From Calycina herbarum (lineage: Eukaryota; Ascomycota; Leotiomycetes; Helotiales; Pezizellaceae), in contig LLEY01000053.1 of assembly GCA_001414485.1 (NCBI GenBank), forward strand, positions 248,001 through 312,000: a DNA stretch of 64,000 nucleotides. The letters run 5' to 3'. The notes under the pieces were generated by a model that saw only the letters and a list, made by a program, of their open reading frames with translations, was not told the DNA's origin and did not search any database. Both the position numbers and the translations under genes were made by a program. Each line of letters starts with the position of its first letter. The first letter of the stretch is position 1. This document shows, piece after piece, positions 21,223 through 33,365 of this stretch.

Positions 21223-22088
21223 TCACACATATCCCTTTCGCGCACCCTGTTCCAATAATTAGTCCCCATTTCACAATATCCCCAACTTTCAAGATGGGTG
21301 CTACATACCTGGAAAAAGAACCTGACGATAAAAACCTGTAACCCAGCCATACAAACCATCATCAAGCTCTCGATAACACTGAAGTTGAAGATTCTCCTCT
21401 CTGTGCTTCTAACCGTGCTGAAATTACGATTCTCTCTCGTGCGGAAGTATTTCTGGTTTCGTGTGATGGTTGAGAGTTGGCCGGAGAGCTTGAAGATGGA
21501 TTCCTCCAAAGCAGAGGTTTGTTCGGGCGATGTGCCTTGTTTGGCTGGTAGAGATGCGCGGGCTTCGTTCTCAACCTGAAGATGAAGGTGTTAGTCAAGT
21601 CATCTCAATGATAGCCAGTTCCCTCCTATGATACCCTCCCCTCCAACCCAGCAAGATAGTAGATGGTACACGTACAGCAATCTCGAAATCCACGTATTTC
21701 TCCGCAAAAGTACTCATCTCATTATTGAAGCAGAACTTGTATTCCCCCGTCTCGGTCGCCGTGAACACGAAGTCACCCTGCCTCTCCTTCTGTCCATCCA
21801 TAATCGGTTTCTCATTCGGTCCAATAACCTCGTAATCGACATCGAAAGATCCTCCTGCTTGAACCTGAATACCCCCAGTCAATTAGCATCATCCGCCAAA
21901 CTTGGGATCCAGGATTGGGTGAAGGGGTGACATACAGCGAAATAAAAGGCGATCTTCGCGCCCTGCTTGTCAACCCACGAGTAGAAGCAGGCTTTCTCAT
22001 TTGCCTGCAACTTATACGTGAGGGCCGTCGCAGACACTAATGGCGTAACGCATGCCAGCAGGCCGCAGTAAAGCGTCGAGAATTTCAT
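21223..22088 (-). CDS. p24 family (emp24/gp25L) cargo receptor
   Basis: Exons 22088-21936, 21864-21676, 21575-21309 and 21246-21223 give 210 residues. A signal peptide (1-20) precedes a GOLD domain with two Cys (KACFYSW and YKFCFNNE), a heptad-like stretch (LEESIFKLSGQLSTITRNQKYF) and one transmembrane helix. The last exon adds only seven residues (GARKGYV) after a FFFQ-containing membrane end. p24 proteins cycle between ER and Golgi in COPII and COPI vesicles and help select cargo. The GOLD sequence resembles the gamma group (yeast Erp2-4 type), but I did not resolve the subfamily. All four exons join in frame with consensus sites. Confidence 0.92.
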
Positions 22089-22215
22089 GTTGACTGGTGG
22101 TGATGATGGGTGGTGTTTGACAGAGGCCAAATATTCAGGGGCTGACCCTTGTATAATTTGGAAGACGAGGCTACCACATAGACAGGCTCTACGTAGAAGC
22201 GACGTAGAAGAAAAA

Positions 22216-22420
22216 CCGTGCCAATTTGAGGCACAGGCCACCCCAACAAAAGATACCTACACTATAAGGACAAATAAAGTCGTAAAAATATAACAAAAAT
22301 GACAATTGATTCCTAAGACGATTATGCGAAAGTGCATAGAGTGCAAGATCTTTTAACTAAGTGGTTGTAGTTGTACGTTGGAATCAAGTTTGTGGTGCTT
22401 GGGTGCCTTAAAGACAGGGC
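22216..22420. mobile_element. MITE-like element, copy B
   Basis: It shares its left end (CCGTGCCAATTTGAGGCAC at 22,216-22,234, then AGGCC) and the internal segments GATTCCTA and AAGTGGTTGTAGTTG with the element at 9272, in the same orientation. The right inverted repeat is badly decayed (near 22,403). It lies between the p24 gene start and the kinase-like gene and has no coding capacity. Confidence 0.6.
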
Positions 22421-22717
22421 TGCAATTTACGAATAAAGTCAACAACCAACATCATACCAACATCATACCAACATCCTCTCAAGGAATATCATTCATCACC
22501 GCCTTTTGTGAGATTCCTCCTAACACAACACGATAGCGTTCGTCATTTTCCTGATCTAATTTACAATATGCGATCCCACAAGTTAAAACAGTCTTTACCC
22601 AGATATATAACCTTTCGCTAATGAATTTCTAGAGACGAACAGGGTGTGATTTTGCCTACAGACACCACAACGTTATCCACGGCGCCGCTATCCACCAAGG
22701 CTCAGAGAAATCAGGCA

Positions 22718-23803
22718 ATGATGGAGCTTTTGATAGCAGAACTCAAAAGAAACCCCGAAATAGATATGTTCGTGTCATTGCGCAAGATCCAAAAACAGGT
22801 CGACCCTCCCAAAAAGTCGAAACCTCCTCCTCCAAAGAAAATGAGTTTCCGCGAGGGTCTTGTTACCGGTCCCAGGACTGCAGAAATAGTATTTCCGTTA
22901 TCCAAAGCAGCGACAAATCTCCTAGTTAGCAACATGGACACTAGTCTCATAGGCAAGAAGAAAGGCCTTGTGGATGCGATTAAAAAAATGATATCAGCAT
23001 CAACAACGGTGTGGGAGCAAGATCTGAAGGGTGCTGTCCTAAGGCTCAATGAGGATATTGCTGCAAAGATTGTTTGGGCGAATAAGGATTACACAGAGTA
23101 TTCTTCACTTCAGTACCTTGAGGCACACGCACCTGACATACCTGCTCCTAAGCCTCACGGCCTGATCAGATTTTCGGGCTTTTGCATTATGCTTATGACT
23201 TATATTCCAACAACAACGCTAGAGAGTGTATGGCCACATCTTACCGTCAACAACAAACTCTCAATTCAAAACAGACAACAAAGTATATTCAGCACACTCC
23301 GAAGCTTGAAATTGCCATCAGGCCGCAACATGGGCGGGGTCGGCGGTGAGGGTGTGCAGGATTTTCACATGGACGACCACCACACCCAACAAGTAAACAC
23401 AATGTCAGCATTTGAAGACTTTCAATTTTCTGTCAATGAGTTACCACCAAGTCCAGCATTTACTAGATTTCTACGCAGCTTCCTCCCGCCATCAAACAAA
23501 GAGTGTGTCTTCACCCATGGCGACCTACGCCCAGCCAACATCATGGTGGAACAAGATACTGATGGTGGGTACACCGTATCTGGAATCATCGACTGGGAAA
23601 TGAGTGGATTTTACCCGGAATATATGGAGTCAATTCAGGTGTTACACCTTTTCGATCGCAACGTCGAAAGCGATTGGTATCACTACTTGCCCCATTGTAT
23701 CTCTCCCACCAGACATCCTGAACGATTTCTTGTTGGGCGCATCTGGGATATGTCCCTGGGGTTTTCGGCAGTGAAGAAAGATGAATATCACGGCACTAGA
23801 TAA
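22718..23803 (+). CDS. Aminoglycoside-phosphotransferase-like (APH) kinase family protein
   Basis: The ORF is intronless with 361 residues from the first ATG at 22,718. The frame is open further upstream, but only from GTG codons, so a longer first exon cannot be excluded. The kinase-like C-terminal half carries the catalytic loop FTHGDLRPANIMV and the metal-binding GIIDWEMSGFYP, both diagnostic of the APH fold. Upstream segments (AAKIVWANKDYTEYSSLQYLEAH, IPAPKPHG, CIMLMTYIPTTTLESVWP) match the nucleotide-binding lobe and hinge of the large fungal APH family. These proteins phosphorylate small molecules or have unknown substrates; nothing here says which. The N-terminal 60 residues are Lys/Pro-rich and probably disordered. 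Confidence 0.85.
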   Translation: MMELLIAELKRNPEIDMFVSLRKIQKQVDPPKKSKPPPPKKMSFREGLVTGPRTAEIVFPLSKAATNLLVSNMDTSLIGKKKGLVDAIKKMISASTTVWEQDLKGAVLRLNEDIAAKIVWANKDYTEYSSLQYLEAHAPDIPAPKPHGLIRFSGFCIMLMTYIPTTTLESVWPHLTVNNKLSIQNRQQSIFSTLRSLKLPSGRNMGGVGGEGVQDFHMDDHHTQQVNTMSAFEDFQFSVNELPPSPAFTRFLRSFLPPSNKECVFTHGDLRPANIMVEQDTDGGYTVSGIIDWEMSGFYPEYMESIQVLHLFDRNVESDWYHYLPHCISPTRHPERFLVGRIWDMSLGFSAVKKDEYHGTR

Positions 23804-24064
23804 CAGCTGAATCTGTGTAGATATAGTTAACAAATATTTCCTAAATAAAGACAAAACAGCAGACATAAACTCTCCCAGATTGACTGGGCAATAAACAACT
23901 AAGAGAATGACAGATCAAAACAAAAAAAGCAAAACAAAAAAAGCAAAACAAAAAAGAAGTCTTAAAACGACTGAAAGTCCAACCTTGAAAAGAAGCAGGA
24001 TCCAAACACTTCAAAGCCCAACAACTCATCTCTCTTGCTCAGCAGACCTCAAGACAGCCACCCC

Positions 24065-24586
24065 CTATTCAGGCCCTTTCAAACTTTCAAGCTCAGCCGT
24101 CGCTTCTTCGAAGTCTTCTCTGTGCTCGAGTATACCTTCGTTTTCAAGTTCATCCAAAATCTCCCAGGCCCAGTCTTGACAGCCCCAATGTTCGTCTTCG
24201 TTGTGGATTCTTTTGGCTTTGGCAAAGTCTTTGAGATTTCGGAGAGAGTTGGTGTCCACATAGCCAACCTGGTGAATAGAAAGAAATCTTTTGGTGGAAT
24301 TTGTCGGTTTTTTGATTCTTCTGTAAAGATATTCATACTCTGTCCTCTTGCCCATGATATGGCACAAGAACCCTGCGTCATTCTCGCCCCTTGGGTCTTC
24401 GACAAAGAGAGCCCAGTGCATGAACACAAACCCGTCTCCTTCGTATCTCACAATGTGGACGCCGCGCCATTCATCTACAGCGGGTGCTGCCTCTTCTCCG
24501 GCGTTATCATCGTCCCCCTCTTCCGCCCATCTTGTTTCGTTAGTATCAGTATTGCGCCAATACCAAGCTTGTGTTGATTCATCCAA
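24065..24586 (-). CDS. Conserved-looking small fungal protein of unknown function
   Basis: This is a 173-residue intronless ORF with strongly biased, gene-like composition. It starts WYWRNTDTNETRW, reminiscent of half a WW motif. An acidic linker follows, then a core with VHIVRYEGDGFVFMHWALFVEDP, GFLCHIMG and a helix ending HWGCQDWAWEILDELENEGIL. The HWALFVED...CHIMG arrangement recalls a small fungal group (DUF6914-like), but I hold that weakly. No signal peptide or membrane segment is visible. The function is unknown. Confidence 0.6.
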   Translation of the reverse strand: MDESTQAWYWRNTDTNETRWAEEGDDDNAGEEAAPAVDEWRGVHIVRYEGDGFVFMHWALFVEDPRGENDAGFLCHIMGKRTEYEYLYRRIKKPTNSTKRFLSIHQVGYVDTNSLRNLKDFAKAKRIHNEDEHWGCQDWAWEILDELENEGILEHREDFEEATAELESLKGPE

Positions 24587-26298
24587 GTGGCGTTCCTAAT
24601 TTTCACTCATTTTCAACGAAGTTCTATGAGGTGATAAAGTATAATGTGAGGGGCTGTCGAACTTCGAACCGAAAAATGAAATGTTGAAAGCAGTGGAGTA
24701 GCGGATAAGATAGCTGCGAAAACAACCAAAGACAGAAGAGGTATTGGAAAGCTGGGCGATGTTGGCAAAGGCAGAGTAGGTATTAGAAGGTTGGGTGTTG
24801 TCGGCAAAATGTTTGAAGACAGCTAGCTATCGTCAAGCAAGTGTGAGAAGTGTCTTTGGAAGCAAGAGTCAATGCAGATGGTATGAGTGAGAATTTGATG
24901 AGCGAAGATGTGGTTTTAAAATTTCTCAAAGCCATGATCAGCCAGCTCTTATAGTTTTGAGATTCTGGGTAGTAATATTCCCTGCGGCATAGAATCAAGG
25001 AAGTGTGGTAGGAAACATTGCGAGACGCTTTCCAACATATCCAATTGAAGGATTCGGTGGTTCTCTTGATACGTTTCAGGACTTCGGTCGCCTCGGTTCT
25101 TAATTCTCCACAGGAGTAATAGCTATGTTACACCAGCGGCTACTTCTCTGGGCAATGAAGACCGACTCAATGTTCCAATAAGGAATCGTTCTTCTCCCAG
25201 GGTTTATTCCAATCCACTCCAACAGATCTGATATTGGGCGGAATCCTTTCAGAAAGATACATTCGAAAAAAGGGTCCGTCCGAGAGTGACCCGGGAGCCA
25301 TTTCCCACCCAAGCCATGATTGGTACTATTTCCTCTTCTTCCAACATGTTCAGACCCGCATGGGCACCACTCATTGGAAAAGGGGCCGAATACACTCGGC
25401 CTCTCCGAAGTACCCAAGAGCGGGGTGGTGGGACAGACCAAATCCTCGGGTTCGCTTAATGCTGGGGGGACTCGTGATGACTTTCCTGGTGCTAACCAAC
25501 AAGGAACCAACATTTCCCCTGCTACCAACATTTGTCACAGAAAATAAGATCTTATCGCAATGCGCTGATATCTGAATGAGAGTTTTGCGATCAGGTCTGT
25601 ATCTCTTTGGCGCGCGTCATAGTCTCTTTTACCTCATTCTACTTGGTCATTTAACGGCAGACCTCGGAATTTCGATATGTTCTAATCAAGTGAAACTATA
25701 TTTATAATTCTTCCGGACCGGCGATTGTTGGTGGACAGTTTCAAGGAGCAGCACTAAGGACTCTAGTCATTCTGAAAGTGCCTGGGAGTAGCAAGGGACA
25801 GCTTCCAAGAAAGTATGGTTCTGGCTGTTGTCGAGACTTCCACATGAGATTGGATATTCTCGGCTTCATGACTCAAAGGACTCCACGTCGCGGCGTCTAT
25901 TTCCTCGTTCTATTTTGGTTTTTTGGAAGGGAAGCTCTTCGGACACCAACGGCCTGTGTGTCACCGGAATCGTACTGGTTTCAGGGTCACCTTAGTCTAG
26001 GATCAATAGAAAGCAATGGATTCGGTATGTGGTATGTAAAACGTCTAAAGAAGAGAAGAGAGCACGAGGCACTCGAGGCTATCTACAGGTTCCTCCACTA
26101 GCACCCAGAGGTCACGTGGTGCATCCCACAACACTGTGTTACTCCTGCGTACATAAGCTCTCTAGTCTTCTCAACGGTCAAATTAGAATCAAATCAATTT
26201 CTTTCATCTTCCATCTTCATCATTCATACTTTTTTTCATTATCAAACAACGTAAACAACGATAACAAATCTTCCAACTGACAACCCAAATCTACCGCG
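24587..26298. other. Intergenic region
   Basis: These 1.7 kb hold no gene I can support. Overlapping ORFs of 75-143 codons near 25,100-25,575 on both strands look like chance in a moderately GC-rich segment. The last 150 bp before 26,299 are C/T/A-rich and fit a promoter and leader for the Fig1-like gene. Confidence 0.4.
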
Positions 26299-27426
26299 AT
26301 GCGTTTGCAAGGTAACTGTTTTCCGTTCTTTAGCGAAACTTAAACACCTCGCAAAGAAAAGAAAGGGTTTTCTTTAACTCTCGATAGCGAGTGAGACTGT
26401 TCGAAATGTGGCTTACGGACTATCTATTCCCCACATTATCATCTCCAGTGAGTCGTTCATATCTTCCCATACGCAAATGTCTTTTTTTTCCTAATAAATT
26501 TTAGGTCTGGCTATTGGCGGATACACCTCAGCAAGTGCGGGAATCCCAAACATATTCGTGGCAAGATGTGCAGGGTAAGAAACAGAGCCTTTGCTCCGAG
26601 TACAGCCGCTTTCGCAGAACTTGTGCGAAAGGGTCTAGGAAAAACGAGATTCATTCTCTGAGAAGGTTTAGAAGAATGGGGGAAACCGATTTCTCCATTC
26701 CCCTAGATGCCTTCAGACAATAGTTGAGATTGTGTCAAGTTTCTTGAGTAATGGATGGAATGGGGTGTACTCAGAGCAAAGCCCATGTTTCTTACATCTT
26801 TGCGGTTTGGATATATCGGTATGTTCAACTCGGCTTCTCGGGTCCAATATACTCTAACTGGTACAAGGCATTTGTAACGATGTTGCTGGCAACGGGACTG
26901 TTTGTGCATCAACGCTTGGCAACTCGGCGAGCTTCATAAGCAACAAGCTTTCCACAACCGAGGAAGCAATTGGCCACGTTATCAGTCTTCAAAACTCTGC
27001 GAGTCTGCTTATGCCGGCCATAAGTTGGATCTCATTTGGTCTTGGAATTATATCCCTGGTCTGTCTGGGGCGCTTCAGATGGAATGGCCTTGCCAAAACG
27101 ACGCAACTTTTTCTCTTCTGGGTCTCGGTTTTGTGTTCTTTCACTGGGGCTTGGGGCCGTAACTAACATATATTGTTGCGGCGCTGGCTTCTGTAAACTT
27201 CGAAGCGAAATCTTCTATCGAGAAAGGTCCTGCTATTGTTGCTCTCCAATGGACAACCTTGGCGTTGAATTTTTTGATTACTTGTCTCGTCCACGTTATC
27301 ACCACTAGTCCTGCGGATCAGAAATCGTCATCTCCCTCATCTAAACCACCACCGCCGAAATTTCCACTAGCAAAGTCTGGACCCCCATCTAAACCACCCC
27401 CGCCCAAGGGGCCTCCACCAAAGTGA
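26299..27426 (+). CDS. Fig1/SUR7-like four-pass membrane protein, apparent frameshift
   Basis: Five exons (26299-26311, 26388-26447, 26505-26574, 26775-26818, 26868-27426) read coherently with consensus splice sites. The product starts MRLQASETVRN and shows a first hydrophobic segment with AIGGYTSASAGIPNIF. LRFGYIGIC follows across an intron, a signature of Fig1-like proteins, then two Cys-flanked lumenal residues blocks and two more membrane helices. In exon 5 the frame stops at TAA 27164-27166. The continuing, clearly related sequence (TYIVAALASVNFEAK, then a fourth helix and a Pro/Lys-rich tail to TGA 27424-27426) is in another frame, as if two bases (27164-27165) were inserted. It may be a young pseudogene or an assembly error. 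Fig1 proteins act in mating-related membrane fusion and calcium influx. Confidence 0.62.
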
Positions 27427-28346
27427 TCTACACGGTCCTAGAAGGATTCCATTTACGGCTGAGACTACAATCAGACAGGAGAGATCCATGTTGCTGTCAA
27501 GCCCTTTGACATGGAATGACTGACGCTATCAAACCGTACAAAGGGACTGGATCCTCTCGCAGACAATACTACAATGGGGTGGAGGATTTTAGGAAGGAGA
27601 TTATGAAAAACTACCTTGGGAATTTGAAGACCCGCCTATATACTTATATATCTTCGTCTCCGTAGAAATATGAAAATTCTTTAAAATCCTAAGTTTATCT
27701 AGTGGTTCATTAACACTCCAACTCCTCTACTCTACTCAACTATTACTAGATCGTATCACTGGCTCTCTGTTTTCGAAATGTTGTTGCATGTTGATGTAGC
27801 ACAAAAATATAGTCACGACTGATTTCTACTTAAAGTTCTGGACCTTGTTTGAGAAATTTTTATAGATTCTTTGTATTTAGAGGAGTCAAGAATAAATTAG
27901 TATTCCTAGCGTACCTCAGAGGGCCGTGCCCTATATCGGAGCTTTCAAAGACCATTCTACACACAAACCGCAACACAATTCAGTCTTCCTAAAATCAGCA
28001 GTGCCAAAAAAAAAAAATCGGTACCATTCATAGTTATAAATTCATCCACAAACGCTATGATGCTCTGGTCTGTGTATCAATGTCTTGCTTGCTTTCTTGC
28101 CACACAACAAAAATGCAAGGAAGGGGGGTTTCGCATCTCCCATTCCCATTCTAAACTTCAACCCCCAAATATGACTGTTTTACCCATCCACCCCGTGCTT
28201 GCAAATTCCACCTGAGCGCCATTCGTTCCCTTCAAATAACATACAAAATCCACCGCGTGCCAAAAAAATATAGAAGACGAACGAACAAATGCTACGACGC
28301 CCACGCCCTAAGCTGCAAAAGTCTACTTCAGAAACAAGCAGTCATT
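27427..28346. other. Intergenic region
   Basis: No gene is seen. This 0.9 kb stretch holds 3' flanks of two converging genes and an A-run near 28,007-28,016. Confidence 0.5.
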
Positions 28347-31300
28347 CTACTTCAAGAACAAGTCTCCAGCGCCATTCCGAATGATCCGCGTTCTGTCCAC
28401 ATGGTCTAGCCCGAGCAGGTCTTCCTCGTTGCCAGCCATGTCCCACAGGACATCCTCTGCTTTGTATTAGTGTCACATTTTATGAAAGGGCGATTGAGTG
28501 ATGCTTACCATCAGCAAGATATTTGGGCTTCGAGTACTGGCTTTTCGTAACGACAGCAAACTTGATCTTCTCAAAGTTCTTGCCCTTGATGCCCAGTCTC
28601 TTTTCCAGTCGCTTCTTGGTATCGGAGAATAATTCGCCCTGCGTGACCAGTTAGAAAAGATACCCGGAAGCTACCACACTTCATTGCTTACCTCCATGAT
28701 ACGGAACTTGAAGGGAATCCCGTGGCTCTTGTTGGGCTCGTTTTGGAAATGGAACGCGTAGATAAATTCGGAATCCGAGATACCGCGATCTTCTTCTGGG
28801 ATTATTTCCGCTGCCAGAGTAACGTAATCTGTGATGCTGATAACGGCGTGAGATCGAGTGAGTTCTCTCTGAATCTTGTTGCTGTGTATTTCATACACTC
28901 TGATCGCGCTGGCCGCGTCCTCGTCATCGATATTTAGCTTCTTGATGATTCCATGTATCAGGTCATCAACAGTTCCACTCTTGGCAACAAGTACATCGTA
29001 TGTTTCCTAGAATTATTTAGCACTCGAGATTAGTCCAGCGGGGTTATTAAGCTTACCACTTTGGATAGTCCCTCGCTGAGCCAATTGATCTTCAAAGCTT
29101 TCTTGGTATCTAGTTCCGACAGACTCATTTCCAGAACCTCAAAGTACAGCGAATCGGCCTTTTGGTTGTTGTTGCTGAATGTGCTGTATGGAGGATTGAG
29201 GATCGCCTGTAAGGTGTGGGCTTGATTCCGTTTGATCACGGCTTTGGGGTTTCCTGTCGTAGCATTGACGGACCAAAATCGAAGATGAGTTGGATCAACT
29301 CCCAGCTTATCACCGACCTTGGAGGAAACTTGGTCATATGTGTGTTTGGCACTGAGAGTAAGGGAAAATGGTTCGTATGCTTCCGGGTTCGAGTTCTTCG
29401 TTGGGTGGGCGTGGAAATGTACTTCTCTTCTATGTATAAGGAAATCGTAGAAAAATGGTGCGTGGTCGATCCGATCGGAAACGGAAACGGGACTCTTGAT
29501 GCTTCTAATTATTGTAAGCAAAATCCGATTAATTATAGGATGGAATACTGACGACTGTCTGTCAGATTCAGACATCCTGAAAACACCCGAATTGGAGTCA
29601 GGTGTTTTTACGAAAAGACTTGATGCGTCCCCAGACTTCTGGAAGACTACAATATCGCCATCTTGAAGTTCGGCAGCTTTCAGCGATTGCTTGGCTTTCA
29701 ATGGCTCGATCATGGTTGGTTTGATTTCCTATAATTTGTTAGCAATTTCCTCCCCTGGGCAATAATTGGGACACTTGCCTCAAACAGTTTCAATTGAAGT
29801 CGCTCGCCTGAAGGAAGCTTTTCTGGCCAGTCCATCTTACTTAAAATGGCAGGCACAAGTTCCTCAACCTTCTTGTCCTTGCTAATGTAAATGTGACCTG
29901 CCCCACTTAATCTTTGGTTCTCAACATCAAACCACTTCAAAAAGAGAAGGATTTGTTGATCATGCTTGCTGGAAACCATAGAACTTGTGATAGAACCTGT
30001 AAGGGAACTTGTAGTCGATAGTGCGACCGTAGTTCCGCTAGAAAATGTCGAGTTAGTGGGCCATTTCCCGAGCCCGTCTTCGCCAACATCTTCAGCCATC
30101 TCAGCCCACAACCGAAGTTCTGCAGTTTTGCTGCCGACAAGCTTTTGGTGTGCCTCCTCCACAGTAGCGTCCAGGTCATTGAGGGGTACGTCTGGTCGAG
30201 TGGTCTTGTTTTGGCGATTGACCATACACCAAAGTCGCAGCATATTTGGATCAACACCTGTATCTTCTGCAATACGCAAAATCAGATCTCGTAGGGTTGA
30301 TTTCCGAAGAACACGATATGACTTAGCTGCAGCTTTTTCGTCTGCACTGTTGATGTCAAAAGTAGTCAAATCGGTTCCACCGTGAGCCTTGTAGGTATCT
30401 TCCGTAATTACTCTCACTCCGATGTACAAATGCTGCTCCTCACGTTCCTTCTTGCGTGCTTCCCGGATTGCTGCTTCCTCGTCAAGCTTCGCCTGTAGGT
30501 GCGAAGGGGTATCTTCCTGTTCGACTGGGAGAAGAACATCATCCAAGCGAGATTCGCGTATGTAAACAAGCATGTATGCGCTCATTTGCCGCATGGTAGG
30601 AGTGGATAGCTTGGAGAGTGGTGTTGTACCAAGGGGATACTCGCCGCCATAATTGTCGTTGAGAACTTCCCTCATTGTCGCCTTGGTGACCTTGTCGTCA
30701 TCGTACTTGTAAAACCAACCGTCTTTACCAGGCTTTATGAAGGCATAGTAATGTCCAGCATTGAGGTCCCCGCTGTGGACAAGAACACCATGCAACTTAT
30801 AAATCCAAGGTTCTGATCGATCGGCATCCGTGGACAAGTACGGAGCTGCATCGAAGGATTCCGGAAACTCGTAGAGGTCATTGATCTTCATCATAGCGTC
30901 GTGATCAATGTCATATTGAAATCGCTTCAGCTGTAAATGGAGGACTTCTGGGAACGATTCGAAAATAACGCCCTTTCTCGCATCCTGTAGCTTGAACTCG
31001 TCCCCCGCAAAGTATTGATTTTCGCCATCCATTGTCTCAACCTGGACATAATCCTTGAAGCTGTCTTCGAGGGTTTTGTTGCCACTGACGTTCAATTGGA
31101 TATCCCAGAAGTCTTCCACCCGACGGGATTCGTATTCGACGTTGATGCAAGATATGTATGTGCGTACTTTCCCACAGAAGAGCCTAGGTAACACATTTTC
31201 CGATTCGGTCCCCTTCATCTTCTCCTCCATTCGTTCCATGAGCTTCCTAGACAGCTCCTGCACATCCTGTTGCTCAAAGATATGTCTGGTTTCCCAGCCA

Positions 31301-32332
31301 AAAGATTTCGTGAGTTCGTTCGTGCTGACGGCATTGTTGGAAGTTTGGAGTTGGTAGAAGAGACGCTGAAGGGTATACGCAGAGTTCTGAAGACTATCCT
31401 CGCCTTGTGTTGGTATCTGATAAACAGCCTATGGTATGGTCAGCTACAGGGTAGGTCCGGAACAGTTGATGGACAGACCTTGCGAAAGGCATTTGTAAAA
31501 TATAAAGATTGAATGAGAGAATTGAGATAGCATGTGGCTCCTTGATTCTTCAATCCAACGAAACCCGTCTCTTTTTTCGAATCGTAGTTTTGAAAGTTGT
31601 GCCATAATACCCCAGTCTCATCTTTTACCACTCTGACGTATGCCGTCATATTGGCTGAATCGTTTTCCACCAGATGTCGATTTGTGCCCTCGAATGGAGT
31701 TTGCCATAGCTTTCTGACCTCGACAAAGCGTGTGAAGCCCCAATCGCCCTCCTCTTTGGTAAATCGGTGGTGGGCCACATGGTGGGTAAAGACCTCTGGC
31801 GCATTTGGGTTCCATAAGACTAAGCCAAATTGCACGCAGCATACAAAATCGTCTGGGGGTTTGCCGTCTGGGTATCCTTGCTCGAGGTAGAAAGAACTGT
31901 GATCTACATTGTTGCCAAAGGGAAACATAAGAATGCGCCTGCAATCGTCAGTCGAGTTACGCTAGTGCTGCGCGGGGAGTCTACCAAGGAAAGCCTCCAA
32001 CTTCAAAGACAGGACCATGTTCCCTTCTTGGTAAATTCCGCCAGTCATGTATCTCCCAAGTATGGTGGCCGTCTGCAACGATGGGGGGTAGCTCTGGAAG
32101 TGGTGTGAGGATCGCCTTTCTCATAGCCTCGACTGCCCGCACAATTAGCTTTCTGATCTATCTCTCGTGGCAGCGCATGTAGCCAGCAGGTAGCCAGGGC
32201 CGACTCACAGTCATCTGCGCGTAGTGGAGGTTCGCCATCGCTGTCCGCGTTGATGTTTACCACACTGTCCGTCTCATTCTCTGCATCGACTAGTAGCTCG
32301 TCTGGATCGACGAAGTTGTTGGGGACGTCCAT
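28347..32332 (-). CDS. UBP15: Ubiquitin carboxyl-terminal hydrolase, Ubp15/USP7 (HAUSP) type
   Basis: Eight exons (32332-32209, 32132-31985, 31938-31479, 31428-29779, 29728-29057, 29006-28692, 28638-28509, 28456-28347) give 1202 residues. An acidic start precedes a MATH domain (about 65-190, beginning HHTWEIHDW). The USP catalytic core follows, with the Cys box GLKNQGATCYLN (Cys about 227) and the His box LVHSGDLNAGHYYAF (His about 470). The long C-terminal half matches the ubiquitin-like USP7 repeats. It is a cysteine protease removing ubiquitin from proteins in nucleus and cytosol. Length and order fit yeast Ubp15. The exon 4/5 intron starts GC (GCAAGT), and the exon 3/4 intron has an unusual GTCTGT donor. 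An in-frame ATG at 32,404 would add 24 residues; I preferred 32,332 because the acidic conserved-looking stretch begins there. Confidence 0.95.
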
Positions 32333-32718
32333 GGCTGGGTGCAAGTTGGAGTGCTGAGAGGAGAGAAGATAGAGGTCAGCAAGATTGTCATCGATAGAGG
32401 TCATGGAAGAAATCTCCAGCAACGGAAGACGATTTATGGTGGAGGGTAGCTCATAGCCAGAGATACCGGCCGACCTGCAGGGCAGTGTGGGAGTATGGGA
32501 GTGACAAGTGACAAGCGGGGGGTTCCAAGGGGAGGGAGGGAAGGTTTGCCACAAGCAAGAGGAGTAGATGCTTACAGGCTGCAGTCGCAAAAGAAATCGA
32601 GGTACACACAGTGACGCCTTGCCAGAAAGCGAAAAGGCCGACCCAAACTGTCAATCAACAAAGACAGGGCAGCAAGAGAGAGAAGAAGAGAGGCGAGGTC
32701 GCACTTTCCCGAGTCTGA

Positions 32719-32757
32719 AGCTGCTGCTGCTGCTGCTGCTGCCGCTGCCGCTGCTGA
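32719..32757. repeat. CTG/CAG trinucleotide repeat
   Basis: Seven CTG units are followed by interrupted GCCGCTG units on the plus strand, reading as CAG on the strand of the deubiquitinase gene. It lies about 390 bp upstream of that gene's start, probably in its promoter or leader. Confidence 0.8.
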
Positions 32758-33365
32758 GCGTGAAAGTTGGTTTTGGCCGGCGGGATGATCGCTTGGTAGC
32801 CGCAGAACCAATCAGTGACGTTATGAAGCTTGGTGCTCAGCCACAGTGCAAGCCACGATATGGGAAGGTTGATGGTTTTCGTTTGGAAGAAGTTAGTTGT
32901 AGAATGGAGATTTTGTAGGTGGATAGCGTAGGTATGTAAAATACTAATTTCCGCTGGTGTATTTGGATACTAGCTTTTGTACATAGAATCAGAGGGTGGA
33001 GGTTCAGACCAAAGCTTATAAATACCTGGGTGACTTGAGCAATGCAGAGCAGAGCATTCACAATGGCCGTGTGAATCATGAGCTGTTAAATAGCTTAAAA
33101 ATAAGTGAACAGCTACCGTATGAATCAACACTTGCTTGCCAGGTGCCTCAAAATTTGGTGAATGCTCAATGGAAGTTGAATGCTCAATGGAAGTTGATTG
33201 CTCTTAGCTCCAGATGGAGAATGAAAGCGGCAGTAAATAATACTTGTTATTCTCACTTCCCAGAACAATCAAAGGTAATTGTTAGAGGTAACTATTCGAA
33301 AACAATTTAATTCTTGAGAAATTAGGAGTAATTCAATACTTTCTTAAAGATCTAGCTTTGGAGTA

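Noticed and set aside
25100..25575. Overlapping ORFs on both strands (up to 143 codons)
   Set aside because: Both strands are open in a GC-richer stretch; neither resembles a protein family.
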